This document shows positions 18,869-28,218 of a stretch of 64,000 nt of DNA, in pieces. A model generated the notes under the pieces. The model was not told the origin of the DNA, did not search any database, and worked only from the letters and a program-made list of their open reading frames with translations. Location: NCBI RefSeq assembly GCF_000828085.3, contig NZ_JXCA02000019.1, forward strand, positions 439,046 to 503,045, in the 5' to 3' direction. This stretch comes from Scytonema tolypothrichoides VB-61278. GTDB lineage: Bacteria > Cyanobacteriota > Cyanobacteriia > Cyanobacteriales > Nostocaceae. The first letter of the stretch is position 1, and each line of letters opens with the position of its first letter. A program made the translations under genes and the position numbers.

Positions 18869-19732
18869 ATGAAAATTCAAGTAGTCGGTGTAGTTGGAGC
18901 AGGTGTAATGGGAATCGGGGTAGCGCAAAACCTCGCCCAAACTGGTCATCAAGTGATTCTAGTAGATATTTCCGAAGAGATTCTGGATAAAGCAAAAAAG
19001 GAAATCAAGAATAATATCCGTTTCCAGGGTTTTTTCAATAAAAACGAGAAAGCAGAGAATCCTGACAACATTCTGCATCGAATTAAGTTTTCTACTAACT
19101 ATAAATTTCTTGAATCTGCAGAATTTGTGATTGAAAATGCTACGGAAAAGTGGGATATTAAAAAGGAGATATACGCACAACTTGATGCAATTTGTCCCCC
19201 TGAGACTGTATTTGCAGCCAATACCTCTGCCATTTCCATTACTCGCATTGGTTCAGCCACTAAACGTGCTGATAAGATTATTGGCATGCATTTCATGAAC
19301 CCCGTGCCAATGAAGCCAATGGTTGAAATGATTCGCGGGTATCATACTTCTGATGAAACAATTTCGACAGCTAAAGAATTGTTGGCGCAGATGGGTAAGG
19401 AAGGTATCCTTGTCAATGACTCGCCGGGTTTTGTTTCCAATCGTGTGTTGATGTTAACGATTAATGAAGCCATTTTCTTGATACAAGACCAAGTTGCTTC
19501 AGTGTCAGAGGTGGATAGAATTTTCAAAACCTGCTTTGGACATAAAATGGGACCGCTAGAAACTGCTGACTTAATTGGGTTGGATACGATTCTGTTCTCC
19601 GTTGAGGTATTGTATGAAAGCTTCAACGACAGCAAATATAGACCCTGTCCGTTGCTGAAAAAAATGGTAGACGCCGGGTTATATGGTCGCAAGAGTGGAC
19701 AAGGTTTTTATTCCTACAATGGAGCGATTTGA
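18869..19732 (+). CDS. fkbK: FkbK-type 3-hydroxyacyl dehydrogenase, (hydroxy/methoxy)malonyl-ACP pathway
   Basis: About 288 residues, related to 3-hydroxybutyryl-CoA dehydrogenases. The Rossmann motif GAGVMGIG is at the N-terminus. GMHFMNPVPMKPMVE and NDSPGFVSNRVLM are family signatures, and the C-terminal GPLETADLIGLDT segment is present. In the FK520/ansamitocin type of pathway this enzyme oxidises the glyceryl-ACP alcohol to the aldehyde. ATG 18869 (MKIQVVG) fits the family; ATG 18866 and GTG 18851 are in-frame alternatives with no clear ribosome site. It is the first gene of a compact cassette of four (FkbK, J, I, H types) inserted between two megasynthase genes on the same strand. Confidence 0.88.
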   Translation: MKIQVVGVVGAGVMGIGVAQNLAQTGHQVILVDISEEILDKAKKEIKNNIRFQGFFNKNEKAENPDNILHRIKFSTNYKFLESAEFVIENATEKWDIKKEIYAQLDAICPPETVFAANTSAISITRIGSATKRADKIIGMHFMNPVPMKPMVEMIRGYHTSDETISTAKELLAQMGKEGILVNDSPGFVSNRVLMLTINEAIFLIQDQVASVSEVDRIFKTCFGHKMGPLETADLIGLDTILFSVEVLYESFNDSKYRPCPLLKKMVDAGLYGRKSGQGFYSYNGAI

Positions 19733-19789
19733 AGTCAGAAACTAAGACAAATATTCTAGCTATCCTTGAGATAAGAAAAAATTGTACAT

Positions 19790-20041
19790 ATGAAAGAGAT
19801 ACAACCAAAAATTAAAGAATTCCTTTCACGCTTTTTCCGCAATTACGACTTACAGCCAGATGAAGATATTTTTGCACTTGGCTTTGTTAATTCTATGTTT
19901 GCCATGCAACTCGTCTTGTTTATGGAACAAGAATTTCAAATCAGTATTGACAATGAAGACCTAGAGTTTGATAACTTCAGAACGATAAATGCGATGACTC
20001 GTTTGATTGAACGCAAAACAGCTTTCGTTGTACAAAAATGA
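19790..20041 (+). CDS. fkbJ: FkbJ-type stand-alone acyl carrier protein
   Basis: An 83-residue acidic carrier protein. The phosphopantetheine serine is in LGFVNSMFAMQLVLFME (near residue 43); the F-V-N-S form, rather than L-D-S, is typical of the ACP that carries glyceryl-derived extender units. It would hold the glyceryl, then hydroxymalonyl, group while the FkbH, FkbK and FkbI-type enzymes act on it, before transfer to the PKS AT domain. It sits between the FkbK and FkbI-type genes with about 50-base gaps. Confidence 0.88.
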   Translation: MKEIQPKIKEFLSRFFRNYDLQPDEDIFALGFVNSMFAMQLVLFMEQEFQISIDNEDLEFDNFRTINAMTRLIERKTAFVVQK

Positions 20042-20085
20042 GTAGAAAATAAAATTTTCACAGATGTCAACATTTAAATAGTAAA

Positions 20086-21270
20086 ATGAAAATAGAGTTA
20101 ACAACTCAACAAAAAGACGCTCAAGCTCAATTTAGAGCTTTCGTAGACTCCGAGGTTATGCCTTATGCGAATCACTACGACCAAGAAGAGTGTACTCCTC
20201 CAAAGCTCATTGAAAAGATAGCTAAGAAAGGATATTTAAGTGCCGTGTTACCCAAAGAATTTGGTGGTATGGGCATGGACTTTATTACCTACGGTCTTCT
20301 TAACGAAGAAATTGGACGGGGATGTTCTTCGCTGCGGAGTTTGCTCACAGTTCACTGCATGGTTGCTCATGCTGTTTCTAAATGGGGAAATAAATCTCAA
20401 AAAGAGTATTGGCTACCAAAGTTAGCATCTGGTGAAGTAATAGCTGCTTTCGCCTTAAGTGAACCTAATGTGGGTAGCGATGCCAAAAGTATAGAAACTA
20501 CGGCGACACTTTCTGGTGACTCTTATGTCTTAAATGGGCAAAAAAAATGGATTACCTACGGACAAGTTGCTGATGTTTTTTTGGTGTTTGCTCAATGTGC
20601 AGGAAAAGTTGGTGCTTTTTTAGTTGAAAAGAACAGCCCAGGACTCTTGATAAAACCTATTTCTGGAATGTTGGGTGTTCGGGCTTCTATGTTAGCAGAG
20701 TTGCACTTTCGAGATTGTCGAATTCCACAGGAAAATCTCGTAGGTAAGTTAGGTTTTGGTTTTGCTTACGTGGCTTCTTCTGCATTAGATTACGGAAGAT
20801 ACAGTGTTGCATGGGGTTCTGTGGGTATTGCTCAAGCCTGTCTAGAAGCCTGTATTCAGTATACAAGTGAACGAAAGCAATTCGGAGTTTATTTGAAAGA
20901 ACACCAATTAATTCGACAAATGATCACTGAGATGATAGCCAATGTAAAAGCAGCAAGATTATTGTGCTATCAAGCTGGTTATCTCAAAGATATCAGCGAT
21001 CCAAGCTCGATAATTGAGACTTCGATTGCCAAATATTTTGCATCCACAACAGCAACTAAAGCCGCAAATGATGCTGTACAAATTCATGGTGCCAATGGTT
21101 GTAGTAGTGAATATTCTGTTGCCAGGTATTTGCGAGATGCCAAAATCATGGAAATCATTGAAGGAAGCACGCAAATACAACAAATAACTATTGCAGATTA
21201 CGGTTATCAAGAATATATGTCACAATCTAATCCTGTCGTAGTTTCTCAAAATTTACTGGCAAGGACGTGA
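20086..21270 (+). CDS. fkbI: FkbI-type acyl-ACP dehydrogenase, (hydroxy/methoxy)malonyl-ACP pathway
   Basis: 394 residues with the acyl-CoA dehydrogenase fold. Visible signatures are FALSEPNVGSDAKSIET and GQKKWITYGQVADVFLVF (flavin and substrate region), YTSERKQFGVYLKEHQLI (FAD-binding region), and the C-terminal QIHGANGCSSEYSVARYLRDAK and IIEGSTQIQQ. In the extender-unit pathway the FkbI homologue carries out the second oxidation towards the carboxyl of hydroxymalonyl-ACP. A general short-chain acyl-CoA dehydrogenase would look similar, but the position between FkbJ and FkbH homologues makes the pathway role likely. The stop is only 4 bases before the next start. Confidence 0.88.
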   Translation: MKIELTTQQKDAQAQFRAFVDSEVMPYANHYDQEECTPPKLIEKIAKKGYLSAVLPKEFGGMGMDFITYGLLNEEIGRGCSSLRSLLTVHCMVAHAVSKWGNKSQKEYWLPKLASGEVIAAFALSEPNVGSDAKSIETTATLSGDSYVLNGQKKWITYGQVADVFLVFAQCAGKVGAFLVEKNSPGLLIKPISGMLGVRASMLAELHFRDCRIPQENLVGKLGFGFAYVASSALDYGRYSVAWGSVGIAQACLEACIQYTSERKQFGVYLKEHQLIRQMITEMIANVKAARLLCYQAGYLKDISDPSSIIETSIAKYFASTTATKAANDAVQIHGANGCSSEYSVARYLRDAKIMEIIEGSTQIQQITIADYGYQEYMSQSNPVVVSQNLLART

Positions 21271-21274
21271 GAAC

Positions 21275-22345
21275 ATGACTAGCACAAAAGCTGAACTTTT
21301 CAATCATCAACAAGCCGATAAAAAAGCTATTAAATGCGTCGTTTGGGATTTGGATAACACGCTTTGGGATGGTGTTTTGTTAGAAGATGACCGTGTTTTT
21401 TTGCGAAACCAGGTCGTTGATATTATCAAAATATTGGATAGTCGCGGCATTTTGCAATCGATTGCTAGTAAAAATGATTATGCTAGAGCAATGGCGCAAC
21501 TCCAAGAGTTTGGTTTGCAGGAATATTTTCTGTATCCCCAAATCAATTGGAACTCGAAATCTAGTTCGATTCAGGAAATTGTTAAATTACTCAATCTTGG
21601 TATAGATACTTTTGCTTTTATAGACGACCAGTTATTTGAACTCGAAGAAGTCAATTTTTCATATCCTGAAGTTCTTTGTATCAATGCTGCTGAACTGGCG
21701 AATCTGCTAGATATGCCAGAAATGAATCCTCGTTTTATTACAGAGGATTCAAAATTGAGAAGGCTCATGTATCTTAGTGATATGGAACGAAACAATTCAG
21801 AAAAAGAATTTGTTGGCACTCAATCAGAATTTTTAGCAACACTCAATATGTGTTTTACTATCTCTGACGCTCAAGAAGAAGATTTACAACGAGCCGAAGA
21901 ACTAACAGTAAGAACTAATCAATTGAATACAACTGGTTATACATATTCCTATGATGAACTGAATCATTTTCGACAGTCAGATAAGCATAAACTCGTCATT
22001 GCCAGTTTAGATGATAAATATGGTAATTACGGTAAAATTGGGTTAGCTCTTGTGGAATGTCAAGAGTTTGTGTGGACTATAAAACTTTTGCTGATGTCTT
22101 GTCGCGTTATGTCCAGAGGTGTCGGCACAATTATGCTAAATTATATTATGACATTGGCTAAAAACAACAAGGTTCGTTTGCGTTCTGAGTTTGTTTCAAA
22201 TAATCGCAATCGTATGATGTACGTATCTTATAAATTTGCAGGGTTTAAGGAAACTGAGAAGAAAGGATATTTGCAAATTTTAGAAAATGACTTAACGCGA
22301 ATTCAAGCCTATCCTGAGTATGTGAATATCAAAATTATGAATTAG
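21275..22345 (+). CDS. fkbH: FkbH-type HAD-family glyceryl-ACP synthase
   Basis: 356 residues. The N-terminal HAD domain has the nucleophile motif VVWDLDNTLWDG (DxDxT, near 23-34) and IASKNDYARAMAQL. The C-terminal half is acetyltransferase-like (ELTVRTNQLNTTGYTY; KLLLMSCRVMSRGVGTIML). FkbH proteins take the phosphoglyceryl group of 1,3-bisphosphoglycerate and load it, dephosphorylated, on the dedicated ACP. This is the committed step to hydroxymalonyl/methoxymalonyl-ACP. With the FkbK, J and I-type genes immediately upstream the cassette is complete except for a free O-methyltransferase, which is apparently supplied by the FkbM domain fused to the PKS at 13303. Confidence 0.9.
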   Translation: MTSTKAELFNHQQADKKAIKCVVWDLDNTLWDGVLLEDDRVFLRNQVVDIIKILDSRGILQSIASKNDYARAMAQLQEFGLQEYFLYPQINWNSKSSSIQEIVKLLNLGIDTFAFIDDQLFELEEVNFSYPEVLCINAAELANLLDMPEMNPRFITEDSKLRRLMYLSDMERNNSEKEFVGTQSEFLATLNMCFTISDAQEEDLQRAEELTVRTNQLNTTGYTYSYDELNHFRQSDKHKLVIASLDDKYGNYGKIGLALVECQEFVWTIKLLLMSCRVMSRGVGTIMLNYIMTLAKNNKVRLRSEFVSNNRNRMMYVSYKFAGFKETEKKGYLQILENDLTRIQAYPEYVNIKIMN

Positions 22346-22382
22346 AAAAAATTGCTAGATCTTGTAGTTTGATAGGGGGATT

Positions 22383-25300
22383 ATGGACAACAAAAAAGAT
22401 GAAATTTTGAAACGACGGTCAAAGCTTTCACCCATGCAGCGGGAAATTCTCGAAAAGCGGCTCCGGGGTGAAGTTAACTGTCACTCTCGATTAGAGATTA
22501 TTCCAAAACGTTCTCAAACAAGTCCTACTCCCCTATCCTTTGCTCAACAGCGGTTGTGGTTTCTCCACCAGTTAGAACCTAGCAGTCCCCATTATAGTGA
22601 ACTAGCATGTTTACGGTTGACAGGTGCGCTTAAAATCGATGCACTAGAGCAAAGTCTTAACGATATTGTGCAACGTCATGAAGCTCTACGTACTACTTTT
22701 GAAATAGTGGAGGAGCAAGCAGTTCAGGTCATTCACCCCACTATAACTGTAGCGCTACCAGTGGTAGAATTGCATTTGATGTCAGAAGCAGTGCGACAAG
22801 CCCAAATCGAGCAGCTAACAACAGAGATAGCTCAAAAACCCTTTGACTTGGCATCTGGTCCGTTGCTACGAGCTATGCTGTTACAAACAGGCGTGCAGGA
22901 ACACGTGTTGCTGTTCGCAATCCACCACATTGCTGTTGATGGCTGGTCGATAGGAGTCCTGATCCGGGAATTAGTAGCACTCTACGAAGCCAAGTCTTGC
23001 GAGAAGACATTCCCACTGCCTGAACTTCCGATTCAGTATGCAGACTATGCTATCTGGCAACGTCAGTGGATGCAAGGAGAGCTACAAAAAACGCAGCTTT
23101 CCTATTGGAAACAACAATTGGCAGGCGCTTCAACGTTGGCTTTGCCCACAGATCGTCCACGACCCCCAGTCCAAAGCTTCCGAGGTGCAGTTACCTGTTT
23201 TAAGCTATCACCAACCCTAACCAATACGCTCAGATCCCTAAGTAATCGGGAGGGGGTAACCCTGTTTATGACGTTATTGGCAGCGTTTCAAACCTTACTA
23301 TACCGTTACACAGGGCAAGAAGATATCTGTGTTGGCTCCCCAATTGCGAATCGCAACCAAACCGAGATTCAAGGGTTGATTGGGTTTTTTGTCAATACTC
23401 TTGTGCTGCGTACTCATCTTTCCGGTAATCCAAGTTTTTTAGAATTACTGGGTAGAGTGCGTGAGGTCTGCATAGGTGCGTATGCTAATGCAGATATACC
23501 TTTGGAGCAACTGGTGGAAGAACTTCACCCAGAGAGAAATCTCAATCAGACGCCCTTATTTCAGGTTATGTTTGGCTTGCTGGAAGACACACAAAAGGAT
23601 TTGACACTGCCAGGTTTGACTCTAAGTTGGCTCCCCATACACACTCAGACTGCTAGGTTTGATTTGACCTTGCAGGTTGTAGACGGCGAGTCAGAATTAA
23701 GGGGGTCGTTAGAATATAATACTGACTTGTTTAATGCTGAAACCATTACTCGGATGGTAGAGCATTTTCGTACAATGCTCTCGGGTATTGTTACCAATCC
23801 ACAAGCAAGATTGTCAGACTTACCGGTACTGACAGCAGCCCAGTTGCATCAGCAAGTAGTGGAATGGAATGATACTTCTACTAATTACCCTACAGATGTA
23901 TGTATTCATCAGCTGTTTGAAGCCCAAGTAGAACGTACGCCCGATGCTCTAGCAGTGGTCTATGAAGACCAGCAATTAACCTACTGTGAATTGAATGCAA
24001 GAGCAAATCAACTAGCACACTACTTACGAAAGCTGGGAGTAGGACCAGAAGTACTGGTGGGCATTTGTGTAGAGCGATCGCTCTCTATGATCATCGGACT
24101 TTTGGGCATCCTCAAAGCAGGTGGTGCTTATGTACCGCTCGACCCTACCTATCCACAAGAACGTTTAGCATTTATACTAGAAGATGCCCAAGTGCCAGTG
24201 CTGCTAACTCAGCAGCAACTAGTAGAGGTAATGCCTCAACACAAAGCCAAAATCATTTGTTTAGATACTGATTGGCAAACCATTGTCCAACAAAGCCAGG
24301 AAAATTTATTCCGTGAGATTGCTACTAACAACCTGGCATATGTCATCTACACCTCTGGGTCTACAGGCAAACCCAAGGGTGTGCAAATTCCCCACAGCGC
24401 CTTGAGCAACTTCTTGCACGCGATGCGGCAAACGCCAGGGCTAAGCGCGCAAGATACCTTGTTAGCAGTCACCACTTATTCCTTTGATATTGCTGCATTG
24501 GAACTTTTCCTCCCAATCATAGTGGGTGCTCGCCTGGTAGTCGTCAGTCGGGAAATTGCCTCAGACGGAGCGCAATTGTCAACAAAACTGACTGACTCAA
24601 ATGCCACAGTTATGCAAGCCACACCAGCGACATGGCAGCTACTTTTAGCAGCAGGCTGGGGTGGAAACCATCAATTGAAAATCCTTTGTGGTGGAGAAGC
24701 TTTACCTGGACAATTAGCAAATCAGTTACTCAAACGGTGTGACTCGCTGTGGAATATGTACGGTCCTACCGAAACCACTATTTGGTCAGCAGCCTGCTTG
24801 GTAGAAAAAGACAGCAGCATTGTGCCAATTAGTCACCCGATTGCTAACACACAGTTCTACATCTTAGACCAATACCGTCAATTAGTTCCTGTTGGAGTAC
24901 GAGGAGAACTGCACATAGGAGGGAATGGATTAGCACGTGGCTACTTAAACCGCCCTGAATTAACAGCAGAAAAATTCATCCCTAACCCTTTTAGCGAACA
25001 ACTAGCGACACGTTTGTACAAGACAGGGGATTTAGCACGCTATTCACCTAGCGGAGAGATTGAATACTTAGGTCGCATCGACCACCAGGTCAAAGTTCGC
25101 GGTTTCCGCATCGAACTTGGAGAAATTGAAGCACACCTTCGCCAACATCCCAAGGTGCGAGAAACTGTAGTTGTCGTTCGCTCAGATTCAGTAGATTCTC
25201 AACGAATAGTCGCTTATGTCGTTCCTCACTCAGGGCAAACACTGACAATTACTGAACTGCGGGACTTTTTGGAGTCGAAGCTGCCTAATTACATGGTGCC

Positions 25301-27137
25301 AGCAGCTTTTGTGATGCTAGAGGCGCTACCACTCACACCTAATGGTAAGATAGACCGTCATGCCTTGCCAACCCCTGACAAAGCTAGACCAGATTCGGAA
25401 GCAGCCGTGGCAGCGCGTAATCCTTTTGAGGAACTCCTAACCGGAATTTGGAAGCAGATTTTTGGTGTCGAGCAAGTAGGAATTCACGACAACTTTTTTG
25501 AACTAGGTGGACATTCCTTACTTGCCACTCAGGTTATGTCACGCGTGCGCGATACCTTGCAGCTTGAAGTACCCCTGCGTTACTTATTTGAAGCGCCTAC
25601 CATAGCTGGCTTAGCTAAGAGCATAGAAACAGCCCGTCTCACAAAGCAAGGACTGCAAGCTCCACCCGTTGAGCGCGTTTCACGGGATAGAAATTTGCCT
25701 CTATCTTTCGCTCAGCAGCGATTGTGGTTCCTCCATCAGTTAGATCCAAACTCAACCGCTTACAATGGCTCTAGTGCTGTGTTACTCCAAGGGGCGCTCA
25801 ACGTGGCAGCGCTAGAGAAGAGCATTAACGAAATTGTGCGGCGACATGAAGTCTTGCGGACGTGCTTTGCGGTTGTGGAAGAGCAAGCAGTTCAAAGGAT
25901 TTCTTCAGAACTGATGATGCCCCTATCAATAGTGGATTTACAGAATTTGCTGCAAAATGAGCGTGAGACTGAGGTACGACGGCTGGGACGAACAGATGCT
26001 CAGCAACCGTTCGACCTAACACAGGCACCTTTGATGCGGCTCACACTGTTACGTCTCGGCACCGAGGAACACATTCTGCTGGTAACAATGCATCATATTA
26101 TCTCTGATGGTTGGTCGGCAGGGGTGTTTATCCACGAGATATCAGCACTTTATGAAGCGTTTGCCACTGGTAAGCCCAGCCTTCGGCACGCTACGCTAAC
26201 ACCGCTACCAGAGTTGTCTATCCAGTACGTAGATTTTGCTGTGTGGCAGCGTCAGTGGCTTCAAGGGGAGATACTTGATACTCAACTAAGTTACTGGAAA
26301 AAGCAGTTGGAAGGCGCTAAGACAGTGCTAGAGCTACCGACAGATAGACCGCGATCTACGTTGCAGACTTCCAAAGGAACAAAACACGCTTTCGCACTTT
26401 CTCCTACCCTGTCTGGGTCTCTCAAATCCCTGAGCCAGCAGCAAGGGGTCACCCTCTTTATGACCTTGCTAGCAGCTTTCAATACGCTGCTTTACTGTTA
26501 CACACGTCAAGAAGACATCCTTATAGGTACTCCCATTGCCAACCGCAACCGCCCTGAAATTGAAGGACTTATTGGCTTTTTTGTCAATACCTTAGTATTA
26601 CGTACAGATCTCTCAAATAACCCTAGTTTTATTGAGTTGTTGCAGCGAGTGCGGGAAGTCACTTTAGGGGCATACACCCACCAAGACTTGCCTTTCGAGA
26701 AGTTGGTAGCAGAACTACAGCTAGAACGCAACTTCAATCACACGCCTCTATTTCAGGTATGGTTCGTCCTGCAAAACGCCCCCATGTCAGCCCTTGAGCT
26801 TTCAGGACTTAAGCTTAGTTTTTTAGAAGTTCAAAGTAGTATGGTGCGGCATGATTTGAAACTTGATCTTTCTGAAACACCAAAAGGACTTAAAGGTTTT
26901 TTTGAGTACAAAATAGATTTGTTTAATGCTACTACTATCGCTCAAATGGTAGGATTATTTGAAATCCTTTTAGCCACAGTTGTTGAACAACCTGATATTA
27001 AGCTAACCAATTTGGTAGAAATTCTGAAAGAAGTTGAAAAACAACAGCAAATAATCAAAAACCAAGAGTTGAAACAAGAGCGTAGTCATCAATTAGGACA
27101 GGTGAAGCGTCAGGCAATTACTGGTATTGAAAAATAG
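22383..27137 (+). CDS. NRPS C-A(Gly)-PCP-C, ending in a lone condensation domain
   Basis: 1584 residues. An N-terminal helix (KRRSKLSPMQREILEKRLRG) probably docks to the PKS. C1 (about 45-480) has HHIAVDG near 181. A (about 500-990) has by-eye code D-I-L-Q-L-G-M-I-W-K, matching glycine. The PCP serine is near 1044 (LGGHSLLATQV). C2 (about 1100-1530) has HHIISDG near 1237. No A domain follows C2; the protein ends in a charged coiled tail (EVEKQQQIIKNQELKQERS). C2 must therefore act on the amino acid loaded by the next synthetase (28219), which starts with a degenerate C-like domain. C2 carries an extra LRHATLT (residues 1267-1273) encoded by a 21-base dispersed-repeat-like insertion. Confidence 0.94.
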   Translation: MDNKKDEILKRRSKLSPMQREILEKRLRGEVNCHSRLEIIPKRSQTSPTPLSFAQQRLWFLHQLEPSSPHYSELACLRLTGALKIDALEQSLNDIVQRHEALRTTFEIVEEQAVQVIHPTITVALPVVELHLMSEAVRQAQIEQLTTEIAQKPFDLASGPLLRAMLLQTGVQEHVLLFAIHHIAVDGWSIGVLIRELVALYEAKSCEKTFPLPELPIQYADYAIWQRQWMQGELQKTQLSYWKQQLAGASTLALPTDRPRPPVQSFRGAVTCFKLSPTLTNTLRSLSNREGVTLFMTLLAAFQTLLYRYTGQEDICVGSPIANRNQTEIQGLIGFFVNTLVLRTHLSGNPSFLELLGRVREVCIGAYANADIPLEQLVEELHPERNLNQTPLFQVMFGLLEDTQKDLTLPGLTLSWLPIHTQTARFDLTLQVVDGESELRGSLEYNTDLFNAETITRMVEHFRTMLSGIVTNPQARLSDLPVLTAAQLHQQVVEWNDTSTNYPTDVCIHQLFEAQVERTPDALAVVYEDQQLTYCELNARANQLAHYLRKLGVGPEVLVGICVERSLSMIIGLLGILKAGGAYVPLDPTYPQERLAFILEDAQVPVLLTQQQLVEVMPQHKAKIICLDTDWQTIVQQSQENLFREIATNNLAYVIYTSGSTGKPKGVQIPHSALSNFLHAMRQTPGLSAQDTLLAVTTYSFDIAALELFLPIIVGARLVVVSREIASDGAQLSTKLTDSNATVMQATPATWQLLLAAGWGGNHQLKILCGGEALPGQLANQLLKRCDSLWNMYGPTETTIWSAACLVEKDSSIVPISHPIANTQFYILDQYRQLVPVGVRGELHIGGNGLARGYLNRPELTAEKFIPNPFSEQLATRLYKTGDLARYSPSGEIEYLGRIDHQVKVRGFRIELGEIEAHLRQHPKVRETVVVVRSDSVDSQRIVAYVVPHSGQTLTITELRDFLESKLPNYMVPAAFVMLEALPLTPNGKIDRHALPTPDKARPDSEAAVAARNPFEELLTGIWKQIFGVEQVGIHDNFFELGGHSLLATQVMSRVRDTLQLEVPLRYLFEAPTIAGLAKSIETARLTKQGLQAPPVERVSRDRNLPLSFAQQRLWFLHQLDPNSTAYNGSSAVLLQGALNVAALEKSINEIVRRHEVLRTCFAVVEEQAVQRISSELMMPLSIVDLQNLLQNERETEVRRLGRTDAQQPFDLTQAPLMRLTLLRLGTEEHILLVTMHHIISDGWSAGVFIHEISALYEAFATGKPSLRHATLTPLPELSIQYVDFAVWQRQWLQGEILDTQLSYWKKQLEGAKTVLELPTDRPRSTLQTSKGTKHAFALSPTLSGSLKSLSQQQGVTLFMTLLAAFNTLLYCYTRQEDILIGTPIANRNRPEIEGLIGFFVNTLVLRTDLSNNPSFIELLQRVREVTLGAYTHQDLPFEKLVAELQLERNFNHTPLFQVWFVLQNAPMSALELSGLKLSFLEVQSSMVRHDLKLDLSETPKGLKGFFEYKIDLFNATTIAQMVGLFEILLATVVEQPDIKLTNLVEILKEVEKQQQIIKNQELKQERSHQLGQVKRQAITGIEK
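26181..26201 (+). repeat. In-frame 21-bp dispersed-repeat insertion in NRPS C domain
   Basis: The bases encoding LRHATLT (CTTCGGCACGCTACGCTAAC followed by A) interrupt a segment that in sister C domains of this cluster runs GKPSPLPELPIQYVDF; here it runs GKPS-LRHATLT-PLPELSIQYVDF. The string resembles GCCTTCGGCACGCTACGC-type repeats scattered in Nostocales genomes. The reading frame is kept. Confidence 0.6.
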
Positions 27138-27188
27138 CCGTTGTCTTTCTTGTAAAGAAATGGAAAATCTTGAATAACAAGGAATACA

Positions 27189-28193
27189 ATGAATTTTAAA
27201 TATAAGCGAAAAACAATAAGTTTATCCCCAGAAAAATTAATTGATACTGATTTTATTCAGCCGGGAAAAAGTCTACCTTTAGTTATTAAGCCTGCTGTCG
27301 ATGGTATAAATTTGGCTACTTGGTCAGCTAGCAATTATGAATGGTTGGAAACTAATTTATTGCAGCATGGAGGTATCCTATTCCGCAATTTTTCTATGAG
27401 TGATACTGGGAGTTTTGAGCATTTGATTCAATCTCTTTCTAAAGAATTAATTGAATATTCTTATCGTTCAACTCCGCGTAGCCAAGTAAGTGGTAAGATA
27501 TATACATCAACAGAATATCCAGCCGAGCAATCAATTCCTTTACACAATGAAATGGCTTACTCCCGCAACTGGCCAATGAAGATTTGGTTCTTTTGTCTAG
27601 AAGCGGCAGGACAGGGCGGAGAAACACCAATAGCTGATAGTCGAAAAGTTTTTCAACGTATTGACCCAAAGATTAAAGAGCAATTCATTCAGAAAAAGGT
27701 CATGTATGTCCGAAACTACGGGCAAGGAATTGATTTAAAATGGGAAAACGTATTTCAAACCCCTAACAAATCAGAGGTTGAGAGTTATTGCCGTAATGTT
27801 GGTATTGAGTTTGAGTGGAAAGACGGAAATCATTTGAGAACCAGTCAGGTATGTCAAGCTGTTGCCACCCATCCGAAAACGAATGACATGGTATGGTTCA
27901 ATCAGGCACATTTGTTTCACGTATCTAGCTTAAAACCAGAAGTTCGCGAGTCTCTACTGTCAACAGTTAAAGAAGAAGACTTGCCACGCAACGTTTATTA
28001 CGGAGACGGTTCAAAGATTGAAGCATCTGTGATAAAAGAGATTAACGAAATATATCAACAGTCAGCAGTGACATTTTCCTGGCAATCTGGTGATATTTTG
28101 ATGCTGGACAATATGTTAACTGCTCATGGACGTAAACCATTTGCAGGAACACGAAGAGTTTTAGTGGGAATGGCAGAACCATATTTGACCTAA
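27189..28193 (+). CDS. TauD/SyrP-like Fe(II)/2-oxoglutarate dioxygenase, probable Asp beta-hydroxylase
   Basis: 334 residues. The iron ligands are visible as His119-x-Glu121 (PLHNEMAYS) and distal His313 (TAHGRKPF), with the 2-oxoglutarate-binding Arg at 322 or 323 (GTRRVLVG). The family (TauD clade, SyrP-like) hydroxylates amino acids, including Asp at the beta carbon while bound to an NRPS carrier protein in syringomycin and several siderophore pathways. The gene lies between a synthetase ending in a C domain and one starting with an interface-like domain followed by an Asp-type A domain. That makes beta-hydroxylation of PCP-bound aspartate the best-supported role. It uses Glu rather than Asp in the HxD/E motif, as SyrP-like enzymes often do. 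Gaps of 51 and 25 bases to its neighbours indicate one operon. Confidence 0.88.
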   Translation: MNFKYKRKTISLSPEKLIDTDFIQPGKSLPLVIKPAVDGINLATWSASNYEWLETNLLQHGGILFRNFSMSDTGSFEHLIQSLSKELIEYSYRSTPRSQVSGKIYTSTEYPAEQSIPLHNEMAYSRNWPMKIWFFCLEAAGQGGETPIADSRKVFQRIDPKIKEQFIQKKVMYVRNYGQGIDLKWENVFQTPNKSEVESYCRNVGIEFEWKDGNHLRTSQVCQAVATHPKTNDMVWFNQAHLFHVSSLKPEVRESLLSTVKEEDLPRNVYYGDGSKIEASVIKEINEIYQQSAVTFSWQSGDILMLDNMLTAHGRKPFAGTRRVLVGMAEPYLT

Positions 28194-28218
28194 TAAAATT
28201 AGCGAAGGGTTGGTAAGT

